Part shown: positions 1-9,664 of the stretch, piece by piece
Layout: every line of letters starts with the position of its first letter
Position numbering within the stretch: position 1 is the first letter of the stretch
Assembly: GCA_902602515.1 (NCBI GenBank)
Contig: CACKRG010000002.1
Location: 1 to 64,000, forward strand
Direction: 5' to 3'
DNA: 64,000 bases
DNA from: an uncultured Alphaproteobacteria bacterium
GTDB lineage: Bacteria > Pseudomonadota > Alphaproteobacteria > HIMB59 > GCA-002718135
Position numbers and translations under genes: made by a program
The notes under the pieces: model-generated
What the model was told of the DNA's origin: nothing
Seen by the model: the letters and a program-made list of their open reading frames with translations, nothing else
Database searches by the model: none

Positions 1-309
1 GAAGTAATCTTAATTTCAAGTTCATTAATATCATTTTCAGATTTTGATATTACTGGTTTTATTATTGATAGGTTTTGGTTTAAATTTATTACATATAATT
101 TTGAACTATTATTATTTATATTAGGTTTGATTGTTATTTTTTGTTGTCCAAATTCAAATCAATTTTTAAGAATTTATAAAGATAATATTATGCTACGAAA
201 ACCATTTAATGTTTTTTTTAATATAAGCTTAGGATTGCTATTAGGCTTGTCCATAATTTTGATAATTAAATCGAAAAATATAGAGCCTTTTATTTATTTT
301 ATATTTTAA
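1..309 (+). CDS. MBOAT family O-acyltransferase, C-terminal fragment (5' truncated by window)
   Basis: Frame 1 is open from base 1 to the stop at 309 (EVILISSSLISFSDFDITGF...EPFIYFIF*); hydrophobic C-terminus with FIYF-type ending typical of MBOAT/AlgI proteins; followed by an SGNH-like partner gene. Confidence 0.6.
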   Translation, partial: EVILISSSLISFSDFDITGFIIDRFWFKFITYNFELLLFILGLIVIFCCPNSNQFLRIYKDNIMLRKPFNVFFNISLGLLLGLSIILIIKSKNIEPFIYFIF

Positions 310-1364
310 TGAGATCTATATTAACAATCTTAGCAAGCTGTTTTTGTTTTTTGTCAATTTTATATATTTTTGTTTATTTGATAGATCCTAATCAGGATAA
401 TACATATTCATATGATTTTAAATATAGCTTTGGCGGTGGTTATGGCCTCTATACAAAGTTAAAAACAAAACTGAAAAATCAACCATCTGAGCTAATCTTT
501 GGATCTTCAAGATCAAGGTTAATTTCAAACAAAGTTTTGAAATCTAAAAATCAAATCCTAAATATGCATATACTATATGGGAATCCAATTGGTATATATG
601 ATTTTCTAATCAGTCTTAATGATAAACAAATTGAGAATATAAAAAAAGTATACGTACTTTTAGATACGCATGTATTTTGTGGTAGTAATGGTATTAATAA
701 ATATTTTGAGAGCAGTCTTACTAAAAGAACTCTAGATCAAATTCAAACCTTTGACTTAAGTAAGCTTATAAAAGCTTATAGAAAGTTAATAATTAATTTA
801 ATGCCAAAGTATACTTTTGAGGAAAATTATGTACCGCCATTTTATGTTTCGCATAATGGCGAAACAGTTTTTGTTAAGACACCTGAATGGGATGGAATTA
901 ATCAAGAGGGATTACATTCTGTACATTTTAGCTTAGAAACAATTAAACATTTAAAATTAATTGATTCGTGGATGGTAGCAAATAAAAAGAAGATAATTTA
1001 TTTTACGCCCCCACACACATTAAATGATTTTATTGCTCATGCAGACATGGGTTATTTAAACAGATTAATCATACAAAGAATTGAAATTCTTAAAAATTTA
1101 AATGGTTTTTATGATTTTTCTTTAGTTCCAGAACTCATGAAAGATAATAGTTTATGGGAAGATAGTTTTCATTTAAATAAAAAGGGACTTGATTATCTTT
1201 TTAACAAAATAAATTGGGATGAATATTATGTTGAAGATAAGGAATATATAAATGCTACTCAAAACAAAATAAATAAATTTAATATTAAATATAATTTATC
1301 TGAGGAACTATCTTATGAAAATTTTCAACGTATTTATAATGATAGTGAATGTAATTCTAATTAA
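309..1364 (+). CDS. SGNH/AlgX-like membrane-anchored putative O-acetyltransferase partner protein
   Basis: N-terminal TM/signal anchor; FGSSRSRL block I-like motif; C-terminal DSFHLNKKG (DxxH-like) block; abuts the MBOAT gene. Confidence 0.5.
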   Translation: MRSILTILASCFCFLSILYIFVYLIDPNQDNTYSYDFKYSFGGGYGLYTKLKTKLKNQPSELIFGSSRSRLISNKVLKSKNQILNMHILYGNPIGIYDFLISLNDKQIENIKKVYVLLDTHVFCGSNGINKYFESSLTKRTLDQIQTFDLSKLIKAYRKLIINLMPKYTFEENYVPPFYVSHNGETVFVKTPEWDGINQEGLHSVHFSLETIKHLKLIDSWMVANKKKIIYFTPPHTLNDFIAHADMGYLNRLIIQRIEILKNLNGFYDFSLVPELMKDNSLWEDSFHLNKKGLDYLFNKINWDEYYVEDKEYINATQNKINKFNIKYNLSEELSYENFQRIYNDSECNSN

Positions 1365-1405
1365 AATTATAGACCTATATAAAGATTTTTAATAATAACT
1401 TAAAA

Positions 1406-2275
1406 ATGAAAATATTATTACTAGGTATTTTATTAATTTGTCTTAATGGGTTTACAGGATCTACTTTTGATGCAATTACTAAATTTTTAAGTCTTAATAA
1501 TTATAAATGGTATCATTATTATAGTGTAGGCCTAACAATAGCTGTTATTACTTTATTAATATTTTTAAAATTTCAAGGCGGAATAATAAAACATATTATA
1601 TTGGAAAAAAATCAATACTATTTTTTACCGTTACTAAGAGGTTTACAATTTGCTTTTATTACACCAATAATATTTTATTCGTTAAAGTATATGCCAATAA
1701 ATATTTTTACTATATTATTAATGACAACACCTTTCTTTCTAATAATTTTTGCAAAATTTATTTTAAATGAAAGGCTTAATTTTATAAGTTGGATTGCTAT
1801 TATTGTAGGTTTTATTGGAGTTTTAATAGTGCTGAAGCCTATAAATGTAAGTATAGATATTTATGTTCTTCTTGTTTTATTAGTTGCTATAACTAATGCT
1901 CTAAGCTTTACAGTAGTAAATAAATATTCTTATATTGCTACGACTTATGGGTTTACTTTATATGGTATTGTTCCAGCTACTTTGATTTCTTATTTATTTT
2001 TTTTTATAGACCCAATATTACCTTCAGGAAAGGAATTTTTATTTTTTGCTAGTTCAGGAATTGTAGTAATGATTTCTGCTTGGGCGTTCACGGCAGCTTA
2101 TCATATAGCTGGTAAATATAGCAGTATAATAAGTCCATTTATTTTTTTACAAATATTGTGGGGCTCATTGTATGGTATTATTTTTTTTTCTGAAAAAATT
2201 AGCACTTTGTCAATTATAGGAATTTTTATAATAATAGCATCTGGATCAATTGCAATTTATAATAGAAATAAATAA
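1406..2275 (+). CDS. DMT family (EamA-like) transporter
   Basis: About 10 predicted TM segments, two EamA-like halves, e.g. 'LNERLNFISWIAIIVGFIGVLIVLKP'. Confidence 0.8.
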   Translation: MKILLLGILLICLNGFTGSTFDAITKFLSLNNYKWYHYYSVGLTIAVITLLIFLKFQGGIIKHIILEKNQYYFLPLLRGLQFAFITPIIFYSLKYMPINIFTILLMTTPFFLIIFAKFILNERLNFISWIAIIVGFIGVLIVLKPINVSIDIYVLLVLLVAITNALSFTVVNKYSYIATTYGFTLYGIVPATLISYLFFFIDPILPSGKEFLFFASSGIVVMISAWAFTAAYHIAGKYSSIISPFIFLQILWGSLYGIIFFSEKISTLSIIGIFIIIASGSIAIYNRNK

Positions 2276-2347
2276 TAATATAAACTTAAAAATTAAAGCC
2301 CATAGACTAAACGATAAAAACCAAGTAATACAGTAAAAAACTAATAT

Positions 2348-2432
2348 GGGAGTATGGCGGAACTGGTAGACGCGCCGGATTCAAAATCCGGTCATTTCGG
2401 TGGTGTGGGTTCGATTCCCTCTACTCCTACCA
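2348..2432 (+). tRNA. tRNA-Leu (anticodon CAA), CCA encoded
   Basis: Acceptor GGGAGTA/TACTCCT, anticodon loop TTCAAAA, long variable arm, GGTTCGATTCC T arm, terminal CCA. Confidence 0.93.
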
Positions 2433-2462
2433 ATTATTTATGTTTTAAAAAAGAATGAAAAA

Positions 2463-3047
2463 ATGAGTATTTTTAGAAAATTATATGATTGGACACTAGA
2501 TCAATCATCAAAAAAATATGCTACGTGGTTTTTAGCATTCATATCATTTATTGAGAGTTCATTCTTTCCAATACCACCAGATATAATTTTGATACCAATA
2601 ATAATAGCAAAAAGAACGAAGGCTTTTATGTTAGCTTTTATTTGCACAGTTTCTTCTGTTATTGGTGGTTTGTTTGGATATCTAATTGGTTTCGCGTTAT
2701 TTAATAGCATAGGGATAGTCCTAGTTAATTTCTACAATATGCAAAAGTATATTAGTGACTTAACAGAGTACTACAATAACTATGGTGTGTGGTTTGTTTT
2801 GATAGCTGGTTTTACTCCTTTACCATTTAAAGTTATTACCATTGCAAGTGGGTTGTTTCAGTTGAACTTAGTTGTTTTTTTAGTTTGCTCTTTGATCTCA
2901 AGAGGTTGTAGGTTTTATTTGATTGCTACACTCTTGTATTTTTTTGGTGAGTCAATAAAGAATTTTATTGATAGATATTTTAATATTTTAACAGTATTAT
3001 TTTTTATACTTTTAATTAGCGGTATATTTATTTTGAAATATATATGA
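2463..3047 (+). CDS. DedA/YqaA family membrane protein
   Basis: Start placed at MSIFRKLYDW inside ORF 2400..3047, which otherwise runs into the tRNA; 'ESSFFPIPPDIILIP' and 'AGFTPLPFKVITIASG' motifs. Confidence 0.85.
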   Translation: MSIFRKLYDWTLDQSSKKYATWFLAFISFIESSFFPIPPDIILIPIIIAKRTKAFMLAFICTVSSVIGGLFGYLIGFALFNSIGIVLVNFYNMQKYISDLTEYYNNYGVWFVLIAGFTPLPFKVITIASGLFQLNLVVFLVCSLISRGCRFYLIATLLYFFGESIKNFIDRYFNILTVLFFILLISGIFILKYI

Positions 3048-3541
3048 TTTTAAGAAATTGGCATTTATTACTTTTATTAATTAGTTCAATATCAATAATA
3101 TCTGCTTTAGTTGCTGAATATGTTTTTAATCTTCAGCCTTGTGAATTGTGCCTTAAACAAAGACATCCATATTATTTTTTGATACTAATATGTTTATTAC
3201 TTATATTTTTTCAAAATAATTATAAATTGTTAAGTTACGTTTCAATTCAGATTGCAATAATATACGGGCTATTCTATGCAATTTGGCATGTAGGAGTCGA
3301 GAATAATCTTTTAAAAGGTCCTGCTGGGTGCTCATCTGGTTTAGAGCTTTCAAAAGATACTGGTGACTTAAAAGAACAAATATTATCCCAACAGGTTATA
3401 AGTTGTGATGATGTAGTTTGGAACTTATTTGGCCTATCTGCTGCTTCAATAAATACAATAGTTATGCTATTTATTTTTTTTATTAACGCTATATATATAA
3501 TTAAATATTATGGCTTTAAAAAAGAAAAAAAAATCATCTAA
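3044..3541 (+). CDS. Disulfide bond formation protein B family
   Basis: Four-TM protein with 'CELCLKQRHPYY' CxxC motif; overlaps upstream gene by 4 bp. Confidence 0.88.
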   Translation: MILRNWHLLLLLISSISIISALVAEYVFNLQPCELCLKQRHPYYFLILICLLLIFFQNNYKLLSYVSIQIAIIYGLFYAIWHVGVENNLLKGPAGCSSGLELSKDTGDLKEQILSQQVISCDDVVWNLFGLSAASINTIVMLFIFFINAIYIIKYYGFKKEKKII

Positions 3542-4082
3542 GAAAAAAACGCGTTCATCAAAAAAAACAGATCGTGATACACTTGAGGAAATAATTCGAG
3601 TGGATCATGCTGGCGAATATGGTGCAACAAGAATATATGATGGTCAAATAGCAATTTTTGGAAAAAATTCAAAAATTGGTAAAACTATTCAGCACATGGC
3701 AGACCAAGAACAAGAACATATTAACAAATTTAATGAACTAATCCTTGAGCACAGGGTAAGGCCAACCGCTCTTCTTCCAATTTGGAATATTGCTGGATTT
3801 GCACTAGGAGCCTCGACTGCACTTCTTGGTGAAAAAGCTGCTATGGCTTGTACAGTTGCCGTTGAAAAGGTAATAGGAGATCATTATCAAGAACAATTAG
3901 GCCTATTAGAGGATGATCATAAAGAATTGAAAAATACTATTTCTAAATTTAGAGATGACGAAATGGAACACCACGACATAGGTATTGATCATGATGCAGA
4001 AAATGCTCCTGGATATAAAATAATGTCTAAAGCAATAGAATTTGGATGCAAGACAGCTATTGCGATTTCAAAAAAGATCTAG
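3510..4082 (+). CDS. coq7: Demethoxyubiquinone hydroxylase (Coq7 family)
   Basis: 'RVDHAGEYGATRIYDGQ', 'EQEHINKF', 'DEMEHHDIG' diiron motifs. Confidence 0.93.
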   Translation: MALKKKKKSSKKKTRSSKKTDRDTLEEIIRVDHAGEYGATRIYDGQIAIFGKNSKIGKTIQHMADQEQEHINKFNELILEHRVRPTALLPIWNIAGFALGASTALLGEKAAMACTVAVEKVIGDHYQEQLGLLEDDHKELKNTISKFRDDEMEHHDIGIDHDAENAPGYKIMSKAIEFGCKTAIAISKKI

Positions 4083-4633
4083 TTTTCTAGTTCAGTATCC
4101 CAATATAAGTAATCCCTCCAAGTCTCATGAAGAAAATTCGGTGGAAAGTTTCTTCCATTGTTTTGGAGTTGAATAGATGTTGGCCTAATTGGCTTTTTAA
4201 TTAATTTCATTTCTGTATTTTGAATTAATTTCCTGCCTTTTTTAAGATTACAAGAAGTACATGCAGAAACAACATTTTCCCATGTAGTTTTTCCATTTAA
4301 ACATTTAGGAATTAAGTGATCAAATGTTAATTCACTAGCAGGATAACGTTCTGTACAATATTGACATGTAAAATTATCTCTAAGGAAAACATTGAATCTT
4401 GTAAATGCTGGTTTCCTCTGTGGTGTTACATAATCTTTTAAAGCAATTACACTAGGTAGTTTGAAAGCTGTATTAGGTGAACGTACTTCTTTGTCATAAC
4501 TCTCAATTACTGAGACTCTCTCTAAAAAAACTGCTTTAATTGCATCTTGCCATGAGCAAAGTGAGAGTGGATAGTAAGAAAGTGGTCTAAAATCTGCATT
4601 AAGCACTAGTGCTGGATTTTGAATTGCACTCAT
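4079..4633 (-). CDS. HNH endonuclease family protein
   Basis: 'FTCQYC...LTFDHLIPKCLNGKTTWENVVSACTSCNLKKG' HNH motif with zinc-binding cysteines. Confidence 0.9.
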   Translation of the reverse strand: MSAIQNPALVLNADFRPLSYYPLSLCSWQDAIKAVFLERVSVIESYDKEVRSPNTAFKLPSVIALKDYVTPQRKPAFTRFNVFLRDNFTCQYCTERYPASELTFDHLIPKCLNGKTTWENVVSACTSCNLKKGRKLIQNTEMKLIKKPIRPTSIQLQNNGRNFPPNFLHETWRDYLYWDTELEN

Positions 4634-4696
4634 TTAGTTTATACTAACCCATGTCATAATATTCATATAGTACTATAATATTATGATTCGATTACT

Positions 4697-5401
4697 TTAA
4701 ATATTTTTTTTTATAAAATCCTGAAATAATTTGATTGTATCTGGTGACATTGTGTGAGTATCTTCTTTAATCAGATGAGACTCAAAATTATGATTATCTT
4801 TTTTTAAAATATCTATAGACTGATTGAAATTTGAAATTGGAAGCACATCATCTTTTGAACCGTGTGATATAAATATTGGCGTTTGTTGAAAAATAAAATT
4901 TGGGGTTTCATTTTTTTTTATTATTCTTGAAGATATAATGCCCATGCCACCTAATTTAGATTTTAATGATCTTCCTAATTCAAAAGCCATTATACCACCC
5001 TGTGAAAACCCCATCACAAAACAATCTTTCATTTCCAATTTTAAATTTTCCAAAATTAGCGAAATTGTATTATTTATTTTTAATACATTTTCTCTAATAA
5101 TTTTATTTATCACATCATATTCTTTTGGACCTGCGTCAGATATATAAACTCCATTTATATAAAGATCGAACCATTGGTATCCCATTGGATTACCTGGCAT
5201 AATACTTGGAGCATTTAGAGCTACATAGTGCATTCCCCACTCATCTAAATCTAGAGGTTCAGCTAAATGAACAAAATTTGCAGCATTGTCACCATATCCA
5301 TGGAGCATAATCATTACTTTTTTTGGATTGTCGTGTTTAGATATTGCAGGACCTGATAAAATATTATCCATAAAAACCTTATGTATGAATTCTTGCTTCA
5401 A
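4697..5401 (-). CDS. Phospholipase/carboxylesterase family alpha/beta hydrolase
   Basis: 'MLHGYGDNAANF', 'GFSQGGIMAFELG', 'ISHGSKDDVLP' motifs. Confidence 0.85.
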   Translation of the reverse strand: MKQEFIHKVFMDNILSGPAISKHDNPKKVMIMLHGYGDNAANFVHLAEPLDLDEWGMHYVALNAPSIMPGNPMGYQWFDLYINGVYISDAGPKEYDVINKIIRENVLKINNTISLILENLKLEMKDCFVMGFSQGGIMAFELGRSLKSKLGGMGIISSRIIKKNETPNFIFQQTPIFISHGSKDDVLPISNFNQSIDILKKDNHNFESHLIKEDTHTMSPDTIKLFQDFIKKNI

Positions 5402-5429
5402 TCAAGAAAAGTTTTATATAGGTAATTAT

Positions 5430-5624
5430 ATGAGTTCTATGCAGATAATCCTAGTTTTATTTATGCTAGCTACGCTTGCAGTAGTTGTAATTGGTGTAAT
5501 TGCAATGGCTGTAAATGGTAAATTAAATAAAAATCATAGTAATAAATTAATGAGATTAAGAGTTTTATTTCAAGCTATAGCCATACTTGTATTTGTAATT
5601 ATGATTTGGTTGGCCAGAAATTAG
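5430..5624 (+). CDS. Twin transmembrane protein (HIG1-domain-like)
   Basis: 64-aa protein MSSMQIILVLFMLATL...RLRVLFQAIAILVFVIMIWLARN; two TMs flanking an RLRVLFQ motif. The start at 5430 avoids antisense overlap present in the longer ORF 5286..5624. Confidence 0.8.
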   Translation: MSSMQIILVLFMLATLAVVVIGVIAMAVNGKLNKNHSNKLMRLRVLFQAIAILVFVIMIWLARN

Positions 5625-5679
5625 TAATTAAGAGACTAGCAAATAACTCAATTATTTAGTATATAATTAAGTCATTGTT

Positions 5680-5862
5680 ATGGGCATTCACTTTAATCAT
5701 AAATCTAAAGCGGGAGACCGCAAAATGCAAAAAGAGCTTAAGCTTAAAATGAAAGCAGAAGAGCGTAAAAGGAAGCGTGAAGAACAGGAACGTCTTAAAC
5801 AAGAAGAAGAAATGCGAAAATTAGAAGAGCTTACAAGACCCGATAGTAAAGAAACAAAGTAG
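5680..5862 (+). CDS. Small charged coiled-coil hypothetical protein
   Basis: 60-aa Lys/Glu-rich ORF in an intergenic slot between well-supported genes. Confidence 0.55.
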   Translation: MGIHFNHKSKAGDRKMQKELKLKMKAEERKRKREEQERLKQEEEMRKLEELTRPDSKETK

Positions 5863-5870
5863 TCCTAGTT

Positions 5871-6683
5871 TTAGTTGATTGGATCCTTTTCAAGTATAAA
5901 TTTCTTTAGAATTTCTAAAGTTTGATCTGCCTCTTCTAAAAGCATCATGTGGCCACAATTCTCAATTATATGTACTTCTGAACCTTTGATCATATCAGCA
6001 AGCTTTTTACCATCTTTCAAACGACACATCCGATCTTGTGCACCTAATATTGATATAGTTGGCAAATCTAATTTTTTTGCGATCTCTGGTCCATTTTTGT
6101 AATTATCACATGCTCTAAAATCCACACCTAAAGTATCTTTGATTTCTTTATTTTGAACGATCATTGATCCAACATTTAGGTGATACAAACCTGGAACTGG
6201 ATGACCTCCAAAATGTCCTGCTGGTCCATGTGCAAAATCCATCATTAGATCGACAGCCTTAGGGTTACTTTCTTCAGCAAGACTTAATAATTCTGGATTC
6301 ATAGGAATTGCAGATGCTCCGCCCATAAGAGTTAATGTTTTTATTTTTTCAGGATGTTGCGCAACACATTCCATAGTTACAAGACAGCCTTGAGAGTGTC
6401 CTACGAGAGACGCTTGCTTACATCCAACTGCTTCAATTACATCACCAATCCAGTCACCCATTTCCTCAATTGTTTTTAAACTTTCACCAGATGATAAACC
6501 ATGACCAGGTAGATCAACTGCTAAAACACTGTATCCCCGAAAAGCAAAATACCTTGTTTGAAGAACCCAAACCATATGACTCAAACCACTTCCGTGAACA
6601 AAAACAATTAATGGTTTATTTTTATCAAAAGGTCTGCCTCCAGTGGAGGCAAACGTATCAATACCTCTTACTTTAAATTTCAT
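5871..6683 (-). CDS. Alpha/beta hydrolase
   Basis: 'VFVHGSGLSHMVW', 'VGHSQGCLVT', 'NCGHMMLLE' motifs. Confidence 0.88.
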   Translation of the reverse strand: MKFKVRGIDTFASTGGRPFDKNKPLIVFVHGSGLSHMVWVLQTRYFAFRGYSVLAVDLPGHGLSSGESLKTIEEMGDWIGDVIEAVGCKQASLVGHSQGCLVTMECVAQHPEKIKTLTLMGGASAIPMNPELLSLAEESNPKAVDLMMDFAHGPAGHFGGHPVPGLYHLNVGSMIVQNKEIKDTLGVDFRACDNYKNGPEIAKKLDLPTISILGAQDRMCRLKDGKKLADMIKGSEVHIIENCGHMMLLEEADQTLEILKKFILEKDPIN

Positions 6684-7994
6684 TTATTTGTTTGCAACTA
6701 ATCGAGGTTTTTTTGCTGCTCTAAATCCATCTTCAAAATCATTTACAATATCTTCGAAGTCTTCTAGACCAACAGAAAGTCTAATCATGTCATGAGATAA
6801 TCCAGCAAATTTCAGAGTAGCCTCATCCATTTGAGAGTGCGTTGCTGATGCTGGGTGTATAACTAGTGTTCTCGCATCACCAACATTTGCTAAATGTGAT
6901 GCAAGTTTTACATTGTTAATAAATGCAGCTCCAGCCTCCTTGCCACCTTTAATTCCAAACGCAATCATTGAGCCAGTACCCTTAGGCAGAATCTTTTCCG
7001 CAAGTTCTTTATCTGGATGTCCAGGAGCACTAGCGTGTGATACCCAAGCTACACTTTCATGATTTGATAAATACTCAACCATTTTTAAAGCATTGGAACA
7101 ATGCTTTTCCATACGTAGAGAGAGAGTTTCTATACCATGTAAAATATTCCATGCATTTTGTGGAGCTAAACATGGTCCCATGTCTCTCATCCCTTCAGCT
7201 CTTGCCATCATTGTAAAAGCTGTTGGACCAAATTCTTCTGCAAATGATAATCCATGATAGCCTTCATACGGTTCAGTCATAGAAGGAAATTTATCATTTT
7301 GCATCCAATCAAAAGTTCCACCTTCAACTAATATACCTGCCATAGAAGAACCATTACCGCTCATCCATTTAGTTAGTGAGTGCACTACAAGATCTGCCCC
7401 GTGTTCAAAAGGTCTACACAAATAAGGAGTTTGATAAGTGCTATCAATAATTAATGGAATACCTGCTTCTTTTGCTATTTTAGAAACCTCTGGCATGTTC
7501 ATTAATTCATTACCTGGATTACCAACAAGTTCACCAAAAATACCTTTAGTATTTGGTTGAATTGCTTTTTTGAAACCTTCAGTATCTCTCGGTTTTACAA
7601 AAGTTGTTTTAATACCAAACTTAGGAAGTGTTAATCTAAATAAATTTACCGTTCCTCCATATAGCTGTGAGGACACTACCATATGATCACCAGCATTACA
7701 CAAAGTCATAATAGTTAAAAATATTGCACTCATTCCAGAAGCAGTTGCAAGAGCAGCTGTTCCACCTTCTAATGCACAAACTCTTTCCTCTAGAACTTGA
7801 ACAGTAGGATTAGACATACGACTATAGATGTGACCACCTCTTTCTAAATTAAAAAGTGCTGCAGCATGATCAACGTCATCAAACATATATGAGGTAGTCT
7901 GATAAATTGGAATTTGTCTTGAGCCAGCGTTTTTACTTGGTTGATAACCAGCATGTAGACTTAGTGTGTCAAATTTATAAGTTTTTGGATCCAT
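6684..7994 (-). CDS. metY: O-acetylhomoserine sulfhydrylase / aminocarboxypropyltransferase
   Basis: Cys/Met metabolism PLP enzyme; 'TLSLHAGYQP...IYQTTSYMFDDVDHAAALFNL' and 'DLVVHSLTKWMSGNG' PLP lysine motif. Confidence 0.9.
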   Translation of the reverse strand: MDPKTYKFDTLSLHAGYQPSKNAGSRQIPIYQTTSYMFDDVDHAAALFNLERGGHIYSRMSNPTVQVLEERVCALEGGTAALATASGMSAIFLTIMTLCNAGDHMVVSSQLYGGTVNLFRLTLPKFGIKTTFVKPRDTEGFKKAIQPNTKGIFGELVGNPGNELMNMPEVSKIAKEAGIPLIIDSTYQTPYLCRPFEHGADLVVHSLTKWMSGNGSSMAGILVEGGTFDWMQNDKFPSMTEPYEGYHGLSFAEEFGPTAFTMMARAEGMRDMGPCLAPQNAWNILHGIETLSLRMEKHCSNALKMVEYLSNHESVAWVSHASAPGHPDKELAEKILPKGTGSMIAFGIKGGKEAGAAFINNVKLASHLANVGDARTLVIHPASATHSQMDEATLKFAGLSHDMIRLSVGLEDFEDIVNDFEDGFRAAKKPRLVANK

Positions 7995-9626
7995 TTATAA
8001 CTCCTTTGCTTTTGTTCTTAATTCAAACTTTTGTATTTTCCCAGTTGAAGTTTTTGGTAATTCACCAAAGATTACATGCTTTGGTCTTTTAAATCCAGCC
8101 ATATTTTCTTTACAAAACTGAATTATATCGTCTTCTGTGGCATTTTTTCCTGGTGCTAATTCTACAAAAGCACAAGGTGTTTCCCCCCATTTCTCATCTG
8201 GTCTCGCGACTACTGCAACCAAGGAAACAGCTGGGTGTTTTGCAACAACATTTTCCACTTCCACAGATGAAATATTTTCTCCACCAGATATAATAATATC
8301 TTTAGATCTATCTTTTATTTGAATATATCCATCAGGATAGACAACAGCTAAATCACCAGAATGAAACCATCCCTTTTTCATGGATGTTTCAGTTGCCTCT
8401 TTATTTTTATAATATCCTTTCATTACAACATTACCTCGAATTAAAATCTCCCCCATAGTTTCTCCATCCATCGGAACTCTTTCATAGGTCTCTGGATCTG
8501 CAACACAAACTTCTTCAGTATTTGGATAACGAACACCTTGTCTTGCTTTAATATCAGCTCTTTTAGATTTTGATTGTGATTCCCATTCTTCATTCCAAGC
8601 ACATTGAAGAATATGGCCGTATGTTTCGGTTAAACCGTATACATGCATAACTTCAAAACCTAAGTTATCCATCTTTTCAAGAATTGCGCTTGTTGGTGGA
8701 GCTCCAGCAGTAAGTACATATACTTTATGATTTATTTCTTTTTTATCTTTTTCATCAGCATTGGCAATCAAACTTAAAACTATAGGAGCACCTCCAAAAT
8801 GTGTTACTTTGTATTTATCTATTAAGTTATAAATATCTTTTGCAACAATGTACCTGCAGCAAATAATCTTTGCATGTATTAAAGCAGCTGTCCAAGGGTA
8901 TCCCCATCCATTACAGTGGAACATTGGAACTGTATAAAGAAATGTTAATTTATTGGGCATGTTCCATGCAGTAACACTTCCAGTAGACATTAAGTATGAT
9001 CCACGGTGGTGATAAACAACACCTTTTGGCTTACCAGTTGTGCCTGATGTGTAGCTTAATGAGATTGCCTGCCATTCATCTTCAGGTAAAGACCAATTAT
9101 AATTATCATCACCTGTTTGTAGAAATTCTTCATATGTCATTTCTCCAATTTGTTCACCTTCACCATCTTTAAAAATTGCTTGATCATCATGAATATCTAT
9201 AATTGGAATATTCCTTCCATATATTTGTAAAGCTTTCTTCATTGTAGGTGAAAATTGAGTATCAGTTATTAGAAGTTTTGCATCACTATGGTTTAAAATA
9301 TATGCAATTGTTTCTGCATCAAGTCTGGTGTTTATTGTATTAATAACACCACCAGTCATTGGAATGGAATAATGTGCTTCAAATAATTCCGGAGTATTTG
9401 CAGCTATGATTGAAACGGTACTTCCTTTTGTAATTCCTTTTTTTGCTAAAGCACTAGCAAACTTGGTACATCGGTTATAGGTTTCAAGCCAAGTGTAGCT
9501 CCTATTTCCATAAACTAAAGAGTCATAGTTTGGATAAATATCTTTTACCCTAGTTATAAAACTTAATGGTGATAATGGAACAAAATTGGCTGAATTTTTA
9601 TCTAAGTTTGTATCAAAATTACTCAT
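7995..9626 (-). CDS. Acyl-CoA synthetase (AMP-binding; MCFA-CoA ligase/DmdB-like)
   Basis: 'SLSYTSGTTGKPKGVVYHHRG', 'VPMFHCNGWGYPW', 'HSGDLAVVYPDGYIQIKDRSKDIIISGGENIS', C-terminal 'KTSTGKIQK'. Confidence 0.9.
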   Translation of the reverse strand: MSNFDTNLDKNSANFVPLSPLSFITRVKDIYPNYDSLVYGNRSYTWLETYNRCTKFASALAKKGITKGSTVSIIAANTPELFEAHYSIPMTGGVINTINTRLDAETIAYILNHSDAKLLITDTQFSPTMKKALQIYGRNIPIIDIHDDQAIFKDGEGEQIGEMTYEEFLQTGDDNYNWSLPEDEWQAISLSYTSGTTGKPKGVVYHHRGSYLMSTGSVTAWNMPNKLTFLYTVPMFHCNGWGYPWTAALIHAKIICCRYIVAKDIYNLIDKYKVTHFGGAPIVLSLIANADEKDKKEINHKVYVLTAGAPPTSAILEKMDNLGFEVMHVYGLTETYGHILQCAWNEEWESQSKSKRADIKARQGVRYPNTEEVCVADPETYERVPMDGETMGEILIRGNVVMKGYYKNKEATETSMKKGWFHSGDLAVVYPDGYIQIKDRSKDIIISGGENISSVEVENVVAKHPAVSLVAVVARPDEKWGETPCAFVELAPGKNATEDDIIQFCKENMAGFKRPKHVIFGELPKTSTGKIQKFELRTKAKEL

Positions 9627-9664
9627 CTGCCTCCTATAAGCATCAAATACTACAAGAAATTAAT

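Noticed and set aside
2400-2462. N-terminal extension of the DedA-like ORF (MVWVRFPLLLPIIYVLKKNEK)
   Set aside because: Overlaps the 3' half of tRNA-Leu; MSIFRKL at 2463 is the sensible start.
4079-4633. HNH gene as a homing endonuclease or defence nuclease
   Set aside because: Stand-alone HNH proteins of this type are common single genes in alphaproteobacteria; no intron, intein or defence partners nearby.
7900-9660. SAM-responsive riboswitch upstream of metY
   Set aside because: metY abuts the acyl-CoA ligase gene with no leader, and no SAM-II/SAM-V-like blocks were seen in the 38-bp gap upstream of the ligase.
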